DNA from: CAVXHV01 sp963761445 | Lineage (GTDB): Bacteria; Planctomycetota; Planctomycetia; Isosphaerales; Isosphaeraceae | Direction: 5' to 3' | NCBI GenBank assembly: GCA_963761445.1 | Contig: CAVXHV010000004.1 | Location: forward strand, 1,116,001 to 1,180,000 | Length of the DNA: 64,000 nt | Shown here: in pieces, positions 41,840 through 51,990 of the stretch | Position numbering within the stretch: the first letter of the stretch is position 1 | Layout: every line of letters starts with the position of its first letter | Notes under the pieces: model-generated | What the model was told of the DNA's origin: nothing | Database searches by the model: none | What the model saw: the letters and a program-made list of their open reading frames with translations, nothing else | Translations under genes and position numbers: made by a program

Positions 41840-42469
41840 TTACGGGATCGTGAGAGTTAACTGGTCCGACTCAACCCGGCCGTCCCAGAAGGGAAGTTCT
41901 CGGCTGGCTTCGCCGAACCATTCGATGAACGCACCGCGAGCCAAGTCGTGCGGCTGGTATCTCACTCGAACGTTGACCTGTTTGCATGTTTCGGGAATGC
42001 GGAATTTTGAAATCCTTTCGGCAAAAGATCCCACATGGTATTTACCTGTGTGACCATCACCCGTGCCAGCGAAGGTGCCGTGTCCCTCGAGAGAAAACTG
42101 AACCCGACCGGTCAGTTCGAACTCCTTCGCGATGGACTGGCCCGGCTTGAGAATCACGAACCGATTAAACGACTCGGATGGCGAGGGCTTCTGAAGGGTT
42201 GATGACTCTACTTTCTCAATGGCGCTTCCCTTCTCGTCGCGCAGTTCCCACCCCATGTGAACGCCAAACTCTCGGTCCCATGCCAGGGGACGGCTTGAGA
42301 CATTTGTGACGGTCGCCTTCAGGACGACTCGATCGCGCCGGGGTTCACCCGAGGGAGAAAGCCGGAGCGCGAGTGCCGGACTGTCCTCCCATTCCCGCGG
42401 CTCGGTTGATCCACACCCAGCAAACACCCAGCAAGCCCACAAACCGGCGACCCCTCGGAGATTCGTCAT
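41840..42469 (-). CDS. Lipoprotein of unknown function, paralogue of the gene at 39378
   Basis: Intact, 209 residues, with lipobox 'CWVFAGCGS'. Shared blocks with 39378-40067 are 'LAWDREFGVHMGWELRD' and 'FVILKPGQSIAKE'. The C-terminal 'RGAFIEWFGEASRELPFW' closely matches a 38-residue remnant at 47379-47495. The protein is probably exported and bound to a membrane as a small beta-sandwich domain. Tandem copies suggest local duplication. Function unknown. Confidence 0.7.
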   Translation of the reverse strand: MTNLRGVAGLWACWVFAGCGSTEPREWEDSPALALRLSPSGEPRRDRVVLKATVTNVSSRPLAWDREFGVHMGWELRDEKGSAIEKVESSTLQKPSPSESFNRFVILKPGQSIAKEFELTGRVQFSLEGHGTFAGTGDGHTGKYHVGSFAERISKFRIPETCKQVNVRVRYQPHDLARGAFIEWFGEASRELPFWDGRVESDQLTLTIP

Positions 42470-42708
42470 GGTTTTGACTCGGTCTCAGGAGCGAGCAGAT
42501 GGCTCACGAAAGCGGGTCTCTATCTTCGAACTCTCCCTGCGGCGGTCTTTCGAACTCGCCTTGCCAACTGCCCGCGGTCGCCAAAACACCCGCTCGCCAC
42601 TCCTCCGGCGTCAGTTACACGGAGGTAAGCGTCCGGTGGCGACTGAGCGGGCGTTCTCGCGACAGATTTTTGGCTCCGCTGGCTTCTGATGTCGTTACAC
42701 TCATTTGC

Positions 42709-43275
42709 ATGTCCGACGTGACGCGACTCCTCGACGCCGCTGCGGCCGGCGACCGCCGAGCCGCCGCCGACCTGCTGCCGCTCGTGTACGGCGAGCTGCG
42801 GAGGCTTGCCGCCGCGCGCATGGCCGCCGAATCGCCCGACCACACCCTGGACGCCACTGCGCTGGTCCACGAGGCGTACCTCCGGCTCGTCGGCCCGGCG
42901 GATGACGACCGCTGGGACAGTCGCGGGCACTTCTTCGCCGCCGCTGCTCTTGCGATGCGACGCGTCCTCGTCGATACGGCCCGACGGAAGCAAGCCGAAA
43001 GGCGCGGAGGTGGGAGGGCCCGGGTCGCCCTCGAGGCGGTCGACGGAGTCGCGGGCCCCGGCGAACCGCACGACCGCCTCGTTTCGCTCGATTCGGCTCT
43101 CACCCGGCTCGGGCGCGAGGAGCCGCAGGTCGCCGCGGTCGTCAATCTGCGGTACTTCGCCGGCCTGACCATCGAGCAGGCAGCCGCCGCGCTGGGGGTC
43201 TCGGTGCGGACCGCCAACCGCCACTGGGCCTACGCCAAGGCGTGGCTGTACCGGGAGTTGGGTCAGGGCGACTGA
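42709..43275 (+). CDS. ECF sigma factor of the planctomycete kinase-linked group
   Basis: Intact, 188 residues. Region 2 is seen in 'LLPLVYGELRRLAAARMA' and 'HTLDATALVHEAYLRLVG', and region 4 in 'VNLRYFAGLTIEQAAAALGVSVRTANRHW', which I cite as separate blocks 'LRYFAGLTIEQAAAAL' and 'SVRTANRHWAYAKAWL'. This type of sigma factor is characteristically encoded before a Ser/Thr kinase, as here: the kinase follows after 96 bases. The ATG at 42709 matches the family start MSDVTRLL. It has no anti-sigma partner nearby, so phosphorylation by the kinase is the likely control. Confidence 0.93.
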   Translation: MSDVTRLLDAAAAGDRRAAADLLPLVYGELRRLAAARMAAESPDHTLDATALVHEAYLRLVGPADDDRWDSRGHFFAAAALAMRRVLVDTARRKQAERRGGGRARVALEAVDGVAGPGEPHDRLVSLDSALTRLGREEPQVAAVVNLRYFAGLTIEQAAAALGVSVRTANRHWAYAKAWLYRELGQGD

Positions 43276-43371
43276 CAGAACTGGGGGGAAAATTCCGGCG
43301 GCTTGGCACGATCGGTCGCCGGATTCCGCATTGCTGGCGTGACCCACGTTCTTAACGCCGAGGCATAGACG

Positions 43372-46300
43372 ATGACCACCCCCGCCCCGTCCGTCAAAGC
43401 CATCTTCGATCGCGCCGCGGAGATCGAGTCCCCTGCCGAACGGGAGGCTTATCTCGCGGAGGCGTGCGCCGGGAACCCCGACGTGCGCCGGGATGTCGAG
43501 ACGCTGCCCCGGGCGCACGGCGACGCCGGCAGTTTCCTCGAGTCGGGCCCTGTCGCTTCGCCCGAGGACGCGACCGCGGCATTAGGTGCCGCTCCCGCCG
43601 ACCCGCTGGCCGCCACGACCGCGGCGACCGACGCTGAACCGGCCTCGGACCTACCCGCCCGGGACAGTCAGCTCGGGGGGGTGATCGCCGGGAAGTACAC
43701 GCTGGTCGAGTCGATCGGCGAGGGCGGGATGGGGTCGGTCTGGCGAGCCAGGCAGACCGAGCCGGTCCGGCGGTTCGTCGCCGTCAAGCTGATCAAGGCC
43801 GGGATGGACTCGCGGCAGGTGCTGGCCCGGTTCGAGGCCGAGCGGCAGGCGCTGGCGCTGATGGACCACCCCAACATCGCTCGCGTGCTTGACGGCGGCC
43901 TGCACGAAGGCCGGCCGTTCTTCGTCATGGAGCTGGTCAAGGGCGTGCGGATCACCGAGTACTGCGACGCCCACAGGCTGACCCCGCGTGAGCGGCTGGA
44001 ATTGTTCGTGCCGGTCTGCCAGGCGATCCAGCACGCCCACCAGAAGGGGGTCATCCACCGCGACATCAAGCCGAGCAACGTGCTGGTCGCCCTGTATGAC
44101 GATCGGCCGGTGCCCAAGGTCATCGACTTCGGGGTGGCCAAGGCGACCGGCGCGGCCTTGACCGAACACACCATCGACACCGCGTTCGGCGGGGTGGTGG
44201 GCACGCCCCAGTACATGAGCCCGGAGCAGGCCACGCTCAACAACCTGGACATCGACACGCGGAGCGACGTGTACGCCCTCGGGGTGCTACTGTACGAGCT
44301 GCTCACTGGCTCGACGCCGTTCTCGCGCAAGGAGCTGGAGAAGAAGGGCGTGCTCGAGATCCTGCGGGTGGTGCGTGAGGAGGAGCCGCCGCGGCCCAGC
44401 ACCAAGCTGTCGACCGCCGACGCGCTGCCGACGCTGTCGGCCAACCGCGGGACCGAGCCACGGGCGCTGACCGGGCTCTCGCGCAGCGAGCTCGACTGGG
44501 TCGTGATGAAGGCGCTCGAGAAGGACCGCAGTCGGCGGTACGAGACGGCCAACCTCTTCGCCGCGGACGTGCGGCGGTACCTGGCCGGTGAGGCGGTGCA
44601 GGCGCACCCGTCCAGCGCCGGCTACCGGCTGCGGAAGTTCGTGCGGCGGAACCGGGCGGGTGTCCTGTCGGCCCTGGGAGTTGCGGTGCTCCTCCTCGCC
44701 GGGGCGGCGGTGACCACATGGCAGGCCGTCGTTGCCACGCGGGCCGAGAGAGTGGCGAGCGAACAGCGGGATGCGGTGGCCAAGGCCCGCGACGCGGAGG
44801 CCGCCGCGCGGGCGAGGACCGAACTCGCCCTGGTCGATTCGCGGGAGAAGACGGCCCGCATGACTTACGAGCGAGCCCAGGTTCTTTGCGAGGAGGGCAA
44901 GGCGGACCTCGGTCTGTTGTGGATGGCCCGGAGCCTGGAGTTGACGCCGCCCGGGGTGTCGGATCTGGATCGAGCAGTCCGCACCAGTATGAACCTGTGG
45001 GCAGGGCAGCTCAGCACGGTTCGCCAAATGCCGACTGCCCCGGGGTGGGAGCGTGCTGCTATCATCGAAGACGTGGCGATGAGTCCGGACGGCCTGAGCG
45101 TTCTCGCGGTCGGTGTCGGTCGCGGCAAGGAGCAACAGGTCCTCTACCTTGCCCAGGTCTGGGAACTGTCCACCGGCAAGTTGCGATTCACACTCCCCAT
45201 GGAGAGCGACGCCCCACCTTTCGTCCACGGCCCGGAGAGGGACCGCATCCGGTACCGAGCCACGTTTAGCCCCGACGGTCGGTTCGTGGCCGCGACGGCG
45301 CGGATCGGCGAGCCCGGATCTGGACTGCCACATCCGGGCAACCCGTCGAAAAACCCCTGGATCATGAGGACACGGTCCGCGCGGTAGGCTTCGATCCCGC
45401 CGGCAAGGTCCTGGCGACGGCCGTCGGAAAAACGATTCGGGTCTGGAGCGTCGAGCGCGGGGTGCCGGACGGAGGACCGCTGGGAATGGAGCAGGAGGCG
45501 CTCGGGGTCGAAATCAGCGGCGACGGCCGGTACCTGCTCTCCTGGGGTGTCGACCGGATCCTTGTCTGGGACTTCCCGGCCCGCAAGCTCGTTCGGACCC
45601 TGAACAAGCTGGACTTCTCAGTCTACCATGCCGGCTTCAGCCCGGACGGTCGCTACGTGCTGGCCAACGGATACCAGACGGCCGCTGATCAAACCGAACA
45701 GGAGATGGCACAGTTCTGGGACGTGGCGACCGGCCAGCCGGTCGGTGAACGGATGAAATGGCGCGACCATCATGGAGGCTCGGGGGCGGATCCACTGGAC
45801 CGGTCCTGCTTCCGGCCAGACGGCCTGGTGGTCGTCACTGGCGGATTTCCGGTTCGCTACTGGAGTGTGCCCTCCGGCAAGTCCCTGGGAGTTACAACGG
45901 CTAGCCGGACGTATGGCGGTGCCGAGAGGCCCGTGTTCCGTCGGGACGGCAGAGTCCTCGTAACCCTCCCCTTCGGGCTTCAGAAGCATCTGCTCGACGT
46001 GGCGCCCGCTCTGGAGCCGGCGCAACAATTCGCCGGTCCTGGACCAGACATCGCGCACATTACCCCAGGGCCCGACGGACGGACGATTGCTACGTTTCAA
46101 TGGAGCTTCACTCAGTACCGACGCACCGTCTGCCTGTTCGACGTGACGACAGGCGGGGTCATCGGTGCGCCGATCGACATGGACGCCTCACCTCGGCCGG
46201 GCCACGCGCGGTGCCTGCCAGCTTTCAGTGCGGATGGGCGGCGTGTGGCCACCGGGGTGGGAAGATACGCCTGCCAGATTTGGGACGCGGCGTCGGGCCG

Positions 46301-47222
46301 CGAACGAGGCCCCCGTTTGGCCATGAACGCATTCGTGACGGCCCTCGCGTTCTCCCCGGACGGTCAATTCCTCGCCGCGGGCGACTGGGCAGGGGGTGTT
46401 CGGCTCTGGAACACCGCGACCGGTCAGGCCGTTGGAGCGCCGATCGTCCACCACGGGTGCATCGTCCGACTTCGTTTCAGCCACGACGGCCGCAATCTCC
46501 TGGTCGCCGGCGGTCCGCCGGGCGGTCGTCAAGGCGAGGCTCGCGTGTGGGAGGTGGCTACAGGTCAGCCACTGGGCCCACCTCTGGACATTGAAGGAGT
46601 CGTGAACGACGCGGCGTTCAGTCCCGACGGGAAATCCTTCGTGACCGGTTCCTGGAAACTCATCTGTTGGGACACCGCGACCAGCCAGCGACTCTGGACG
46701 ACGCCTGGGGCCGACGAGACACGCCAGTTGGCGTTCAGCCCTGACGGGCGGTTCGTGCTCTCGCGGCTGCAAAGCGAGAATGCGGCGCGACTGTTCGACG
46801 CCCGGACCGGACTACCGACCGGTCCACACATGCGGCACCAGATGGCCTTGACCACGGCGGCACTCAGCCCCGACGGGCGCCTCGTGCGGACCTGCTCGTC
46901 AGACCGGACGGCGCGGCTGTGGGACGCGGCCACCGGGTTGTCCCTTGGGCCGCCCTGGCCAAATCTGACCGGGTTAGGCGCGGGTTGTTTCGCCGCCGAC
47001 GGCCGAAGCGTGTGGCTGGCACAGGGGGGCGAGCTTGCGCGCTGGGACATCCCGGCGCCGCTGGAAGGCAGCGCGGAGCGGGTGCGACTGGCCGTTGAGG
47101 CGGCCACCCTGTTTTCCCTGGACCATTACGGCGGGACGCTCCCGCTGTCCTCCGGTCTCGACGAGACGGTATGGAAACGGCTGCAAGAGCTTGGCGGGCC
47201 ACCGGGCTACTTCCGTCGCTGA
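43372..47222 (+). CDS. Ser/Thr protein kinase with transmembrane segment and WD40-like repeats (one frameshift)
   Basis: The kinase domain begins at about 43690 with 'SIGEGGMGSVWRARQTEP' and has 'GVIHRDIKPSNVLVAL', 'KVIDFGVAKAT' and 'GTPQYMSPEQATLNN'. One membrane helix follows ('ALGVAVLLLAGAAVTTWQAV'). After a coiled-coil-like stretch come about a dozen WD40-like repeats with 'FSPDGRFVAAT'-type strands, likely a propeller. A one-base break near 45312 is repaired to 'ARIWTATSGQPVEKPL'. The repaired length is about 1280 residues. It is paired with the ECF sigma gene directly upstream. The propeller probably binds the target or senses a ligand; whether it lies inside or outside the membrane is not settled. 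Confidence 0.92.
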
Positions 47223-47378
47223 CGGACATCTCGCATTGAGGCTAGCGGGAGTTACACCTGTGCGGTCTAGCTCCTCCGGTCCAGGATCCGTTCATTCCAG
47301 GTAAACTCTCCATTGAACCCGCCGTGTGCTTCCGGAAGACACTTCGCCGAATCGCGACTTCATTCCCCGGCGGGCCCG
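47223..47378. other. Short gap after the kinase gene, no gene seen
   Basis: About 150 bases with no supported frame. It lies between the kinase stop and a degenerate lipoprotein remnant on the opposite strand. Confidence 0.5.
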
Positions 47379-47495
47379 CTACTCGATTGCGAGAGTCAAC
47401 TGGCTCGACCCAATCCAACCGTACCAGGTAGGAAGTTCCCGGCTGGCTTCGCCGAACCAATCCACGAACGCACCGTAAGCCTGGTGATGCGGCTG
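47379..47495 (-). pseudogene. C-terminal remnant of the paralogous lipoprotein family
   Basis: The minus strand reads 'QPHHQAYGAFVDWFGEAS' then 'RELPTWYGWIGSSQLTLAIE' before TAG at 47379-47381. This matches the end of the protein at 41840-42469 ('QPHDLARGAFIEWFGEAS', 'QLTLTIP'). Nothing upstream belongs to the family, because the next minus-strand gene ends 20 bases away. I take it as a duplicated tail or the relic of a third copy. Confidence 0.75.
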
Positions 47496-47515
47496 GTCTT
47501 TTCGAAGCCGATTTC

Positions 47516-48080
47516 CTAACCGATCTTCATTTCCTCAATCGCATCGTTTTCCACTTCGGGAACGTCTCGCGCCCGCCGGAGCTGCACCGTGCGCTCGTAG
47601 CCATCCTTCACGGCCTCACGGGCCCGCGGCCAGGTAATACCGGGAAGCCCTTCTGACTTGGCCCACTCACGCTCGACATCGTCCACGATCGCATCAAAGC
47701 CCGCGTCTCCATATTTCGACTCCGCCTCCGCGCCGTACCGATAGAGAGGCTGATACATATCGAAGGTTTCATCCTCCTCGACATACGGGCGCGACTCGAA
47801 ATTGTCATGCAGCCAGGTATCCTCGGTGGTCGGATCAATGATTTCACCGATACTCCTTCCCGCATAACCACCGGCGATCGCCCCAGCCGCCGCGCCGACC
47901 GCCGCCGCAACTGGACCGGCAAACGCGCTGATGGCGATACCGGCAGCCGCCCCGGCCGCGGCGGCGCCGATGCCCGCTTCGATCGGATGGGCGCCCGCCG
48001 CGTCGGTGAGCGGGTCTGCGTTACGATCGCCTTTTGGCGGAAGATCAAACTTCTTCACCAGACTACTCTTGGTTGCCATA
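47516..48080 (-). CDS. Hypothetical protein with glycine-zipper-like hydrophobic region
   Basis: Intact, 187 residues from the ATG at 48080. A central alanine/glycine-rich segment ('IGAAAAGAAAGIAISAFAG', then 'GAAAGAIAGGYAGRSIGE') resembles glycine-zipper membrane motifs. The C-terminal half is acidic and contains 'DETFDMYQPLYRYGAEAE', with no known domain. Seen in general form in several bacteria, but I cannot name a family. A perfect 16-base palindrome and a hairpin lie just before the start. Confidence 0.6.
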
Positions 48081-48102
48081 AGACCGGCCCCCGCACAAAG
48101 AA

Positions 48103-48139
48103 GTGAATCGTGATTCACGCCCGGTTAGAACCCCGGGCG
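48103..48139. promoter_or_regulatory. Palindrome and hairpin upstream of the glycine-rich protein gene
   Basis: GTGAATCGTGATTCAC (48103-48118) is a palindrome with a two-base centre, located about 23 bases before the ATG at 48080. Next to it CGCCCGG (48118-48124) and CCGGGCG (48133-48139) form a 7-bp stem with an 8-base loop. These could be an operator and a hairpin, but no regulator is known. Confidence 0.4.
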
Positions 48140-48706
48140 ACCTCGTCTTTCCTCCGACTGGTGCAAACCGCGTGCCAATCAATCGCTTCCTGTGGACCTG
48201 CTTCCTATCCTAACCGTGACCTCGGCGCCCGGCCTGCTGATTTGCCCGCCCAATTCTGGCCATCCATTGCCGGCTGGATGCTTCCGCATTCTTTGCTCTG
48301 GCGCTTTCATCGGCCTCATGAGTTTGTTCGGCGGCCAAGCCGTGAGCTTCAACCGGTTTTCCGCCCTTGTCGACAGTTGGTTGACGATCAAGTGCGCTAT
48401 ACCACCCCGAGCGTTTGGATTGTTCACGCCGTGCCATTGCGAACTCCTCTCGCTGCTATTTGGAGAGTGTGATCGAGTGAAGAATCGAAGATATGGATAT
48501 AGACTCGCAACTCGCGTGCCCGGATCGAGTCGTATTCTGGCATACGCGGCGAATCAGGCTCATGCCCCGCTTAAATCTGTCGTCACGCGGTCGCTCTACC
48601 TCGAGGAGCACGCGATGGTGCCATGCGTGGACGAGAAGCGCGAAATTCAAGCAGGGGATCGCAAGCAAGTAAGCGAACGCACGACTGGACGCTGCAAGAC
48701 CGTGAT
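48140..48706. other. Intergenic region of about 570 bases, no supported gene
   Basis: Several overlapping frames exist on both strands (the longest is 203 codons, plus strand 48192-48800), but they have no start site support, odd composition and no family resemblance. No hairpin besides that at 48118 stands out. Confidence 0.45.
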
Positions 48707-49579
48707 TCACTTGGGCGGCTGGGAGCGCAGCACGAAGTCGAACAGCATCTTCGTCCCCGGATCATCAGGCAGCCCAAGATCCGCGTTGATCTTGTTGTGA
48801 GTGGACTCCCGGGCTCCATAAACCTTGACAGGAACGCCCGCGTCCTTGAGCACGCTCGCCAGACGCTGTGCTTGAGCGCTGGTGTCGGGATGATCGGCAA
48901 CATGTATGATCAGAAACGGAGGAATTCCCTTATCCTTGGCCACGTGGGTCACGGCAGAGAAATCTCGATGCTTCGCCGGGTCGTTGCCAAACTTCTCGCG
49001 GTGACCAAACTTTAGCTGAGGCTGACCATGAACCCGGCGGCGGGTCTCGGCGGTCTCGATCATGGCAGGAATGTCATACGTGTCGCCATCGACGGGCACG
49101 CAGCCCTTCACGATCGCCAGTGAGAGCCCCTCCGTCTTCAAATAGCGATCGTCGGTACACACGAGCGCGGCGAGCTGCGCACCGGCGGAATGGCCCATGA
49201 TCAAGAGACGCTGGGGGTCGCCCCCATACTCGGCAATATGCTCATGCACCCAGTGGATCGACTTCGCGATGTCGCGGACGATCGTTTCCATGTCGACCTG
49301 GGGCAGGAGCCGATAATTGGTGGAAACAAAGACGAACCCCTTGTCCATGAACGCCTGCGGCTTGAGTTGCACGCTGGATTTGTCGCCGGTCTGCCAGCCG
49401 CCGCCGTGAATCCAGAACACGACGGGCAGGTTTTTCGCCTGCGGCGGTGCATAAACATCGAGCACCTGCCGCTCGCCCGCCGGTTCGGCATAGGGGATGT
49501 CGCGTTTGATCTCCTGCGCGCGAGACGGAGCCGCATTTACCAGTGCGAGAGTGATGAACAGCAGCGCGAAGTGTTTCAC
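48707..49579 (-). CDS. Secreted alpha/beta hydrolase (esterase/lipase, BD-FAE type)
   Basis: Intact, 290 residues with a signal peptide ('LLFITLALVNAAPSRAQ'). The oxyanion motif 'VFWIHGGGWQTGDKSS' and the nucleophile elbow 'LLIMGHSAGAQLAAL' (GHSAG) are clear. The acid and histidine are expected in 'IIHVADHPDTS' and 'ESTHNKINADLG'. This resembles the hormone-sensitive lipase/carboxylesterase branch often found in polysaccharide or xenobiotic ester cleavage. Neighbours give no clue to its substrate. Monocistronic on the minus strand. Confidence 0.9.
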   Translation of the reverse strand: MKHFALLFITLALVNAAPSRAQEIKRDIPYAEPAGERQVLDVYAPPQAKNLPVVFWIHGGGWQTGDKSSVQLKPQAFMDKGFVFVSTNYRLLPQVDMETIVRDIAKSIHWVHEHIAEYGGDPQRLLIMGHSAGAQLAALVCTDDRYLKTEGLSLAIVKGCVPVDGDTYDIPAMIETAETRRRVHGQPQLKFGHREKFGNDPAKHRDFSAVTHVAKDKGIPPFLIIHVADHPDTSAQAQRLASVLKDAGVPVKVYGARESTHNKINADLGLPDDPGTKMLFDFVLRSQPPK

Positions 49580-49717
49580 GGATTTTGCCTCCAGATCTGG
49601 ACGACAGTCGTATTGTACGCACCGCCCGATGGCTTGCCCAGCAGTCGGCTTTTCGCGATTCGCGGCTCCATTTGCACGAAGAGCCCCCCCGGCCGTTTTT
49701 GCGCTCGCGGGGCGTAC

Positions 49718-51179
49718 CTATCCGTCAAGCCCCAGGTCTTCGGGCGGAATGGCGCGAAGGATTTCTTCCGCATTGGTCTGGCCGCGCGCGACCTTGAGCA
49801 GTGCGGCGTGGCGGAGGTCGAGCAGCCCGGCATGAAAAGCCTTGTCGCGGAGCTCGCCGATCGGCCGGCCCCGCGCAATCAGCGGGCGGAGCTCGCGCGT
49901 GATCCTGAGCACCTGGAAGACCCCGGTGCGCGCGGAATATCCAGTCTGCAGGCAATCGCGGCATCCGCGTGCGCCGTGGAGCGCACGGCCCTCGCCGGGC
50001 TCCAGCCAGTCGCGGACCTCGTCAAAAGTCTCGGGCGCCTCGTCGAGCGCGAACGCCACCTTGCAGCTCGGGCAGAGCGTACGGACCAGTCGCTGGGCGA
50101 TCACTCCCTGCAGCGAGCTGGAGAGGAAATGTGCGCTGGCTCCCAGGCCGAGCAGGCTCTGCACGGCCCCCGGCGCGGAGGGTGCGTGCACCGACGCCAG
50201 CACGAGGTGCCCGCTGTTGGCGGCACGGATCGCGATCTCGGCCGTGATCGCATCGCGGATCTCGCCGATCAAGATCACGTCGGGCGACTGGCGGAGCACG
50301 CTCCGCAGCAGCTCGGGAAATCCCACGCCGGCCTTCGGATTGACCTGTGACTGCCGCAGCCCGGGCACGGCGTACTCGATCGGGTCCTCGATCGTGTGGA
50401 GCTTCCGCTCACCGTTGTTCAGATGCCGCAGACACGCATAGAGCGTCGTCGTCTTGCCTGAACCGGTCGGCCCGCTTACCAGGATCAGCCCGCCCGGGAT
50501 ATCGAGCATCGCCGTCAGCTCATTGAGCTCCCGCCGCGACATTCCGAGCTGGTCGATCGCCACCACTTGCGGCGAGCTGACCAGGAGCCGGATCGCCATT
50601 TCCTCGCCATGCAGGGTCGGGATCGTGCTGACGCGAAGGTCGATCGACCCGGCGTCCCGGCTCGCCAGTGCGCGTTCTCGTGGGTTGATGATCGTCATCC
50701 TGATCCTCAACCTCATCTTCATCGTCACCGTCACTGTTTCGCTCGTGATTCCGGGAGTCGTCGTCGCCGTGGACCCAGCGGCCATCCAGTGGCCTGCGCT
50801 GCTCGGCCAGGTCCATGCCGGACATCGCCTTGATGTGGCTGATGCAGCGCCGGCCGTGCTCGGTCGTCATGTATGTGAACAGGCGGATGATCCCGAGGTG
50901 CCGGACCGAGACCGAAAAGTGGGTGTCGTTACAGGAGAAGAACAGGTCGCTCGCGCCCAGCCGCGCTGCGTGCTCAAGCAGTAGCGATACGGCCGACTCC
51001 GTCCGCAACCCGGCGATATCAGGCGCACGGATCTCGCCCGGGACGCCCGGGACATCACCGATTGCGCTGGTCGAGCTGGCCCGATCGGGGTCGGTTGCTT
51101 CTCGCACGGGAAGCGGCACACCTTTGGCGGGCACGCGGCGAAACTTGGCCGGCGCGATCCGACCGACGGCGTTCATCAT
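49718..51179 (-). CDS. Type II/IV secretion ATPase, PilB/GspE family (one frameshift)
   Basis: The ATPase has Walker A 'LILVSGPTGSGKTTTLYACL', the Asp box 'HTIEDPIEYAV', Walker B 'DVILIGEIRDAITAEIAI' and the zinc element 'LCPSCKVAF' with 'GCRDCLQTGYSARTGVF'. This is the GspE/PilB motor for type II secretion or type IV pili. Upstream, 'LLLEHAARLGASDLFFS' is the N-terminal arm. A low-complexity acidic linker (about 50690-50775) leads into a frame change near 50685. I place the start at the ATGATG near 51179, with GGAGGAAA upstream. No other pilus genes are nearby. Confidence 0.88.
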
Positions 51180-51530
51180 TTTCCTCCGAGGGCCAGGGCG
51201 CGCGGCGCACTCATCGGCCACCAGGTTGAAAAACTGCTGCATTCCGAGCAGCTTGAGCACGGCCACGACGCCCGGGGGCGCCGAATAGAGAATCAGCATT
51301 CCGCCGGCGGTCTGACTGCTTTTGTGAAAATGAATGAGCCAGCTTACGCCGCTGGAATCAATGTGGGGCGAGTGCTGGAGATCCAGCAGGATCTTCCGGC
51401 GGTAGCACTGCGGCCCCAGTATCTCTTCGATGTCCCGGAGATTCCGCGGCTCCTCGACGGAGCGAATCTCGCCCTCGGCCCGGATCTGGCAGACCCCCGC
51501 TGCCTCCTCGGAACACAATCGGAATGTCAT
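51178..51530 (-). CDS. STAS-domain protein upstream of the PilB/GspE gene
   Basis: The N-terminal 115 residues read 'KILLDLQHSPHIDSSGVSW' and 'VAVLKLLGMQQFFNLV', the STAS (anti-sigma factor antagonist) pattern with the serine of 'IDSSG' as likely phosphosite. In the sequence as given, the frame runs directly into the ATPase, which would be a fusion. One base added near 51200 would instead give '...ARALALGGK' and a TGA overlapping the ATPase start. The strong GGAGGA site favours two genes with coupled translation. It may link the secretion motor to a partner-switching signal. Confidence 0.6.
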
Positions 51531-51942
51531 GGCCCTGCTCGAACGCTCGGGACGGTTCCCACCACAGGGTAGAAACCCGGCCGGCCGCATGACGACACTC
51601 CGCCACGGCCAGTCCCCCGGCACTCTGGGCATTATCATATCCAAGGAGGTGGGTGGCGTTGCAAGCAAAATCGCGGCGGCGTTCTCGCGAATTTTCGCGG
51701 AGGGCATCGACAACACTGAACGGACGCACCGCGTGCTGCGTCCAGCGATCGCCAGGCGAGTCCCGGAGCTGCCGGTCGCCTCGCCTCGGCTGTTTCTGGC
51801 GCAGCCACAAGTCGTTCCAGCGACGGCTTCCGTACCGCGCAGAGCCGCCTGCCTGTAACTCGGCCGTCTGAGAGAGGATTCTAAAAAAAGACTCTTCACA
51901 TGACACTCGCGCACGGTCCGCTGGGTAACTTCTTCTGTACGG
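51531..51942. other. Intergenic region of about 410 bases, no supported gene
   Basis: A perfect AAGGAGG lies at 51643-51649 before a GTG at 51653, but the 72-codon frame it would start is arginine-rich and unlike any family, so I do not call it. Frames on the minus strand are shadows. Confidence 0.4.
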
Positions 51943-51968
51943 GAACAAACGAATCAGTCCGTTTGTTC
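51943..51968 (+). promoter_or_regulatory. Inverted repeat GAACAAACG in the leader of the gene at 51991
   Basis: GAACAAACG (51943-51951) and CGTTTGTTC (51960-51968) are perfect complements with an 8-base spacer, 22 bases before the start codon. It could be an operator or an RNA hairpin. Confidence 0.5.
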
Positions 51969-51990
51969 GATTGAAAAAGGGGGATTCGAA

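Noticed and set aside
42499..42708. Longer start for the ECF sigma gene at 42499
   Set aside because: The added 70 residues do not fit the family, and the ATG at 42709 gives the standard N-terminus.
48192..48800. A 203-codon plus-strand frame in the gap before the esterase
   Set aside because: No ribosome binding site, mixed composition and overlap with the esterase end.
51643..51871. Strong AAGGAGG followed by a GTG and a 72-codon frame
   Set aside because: The protein would be arginine-rich and unlike any family; the motif alone is not enough.
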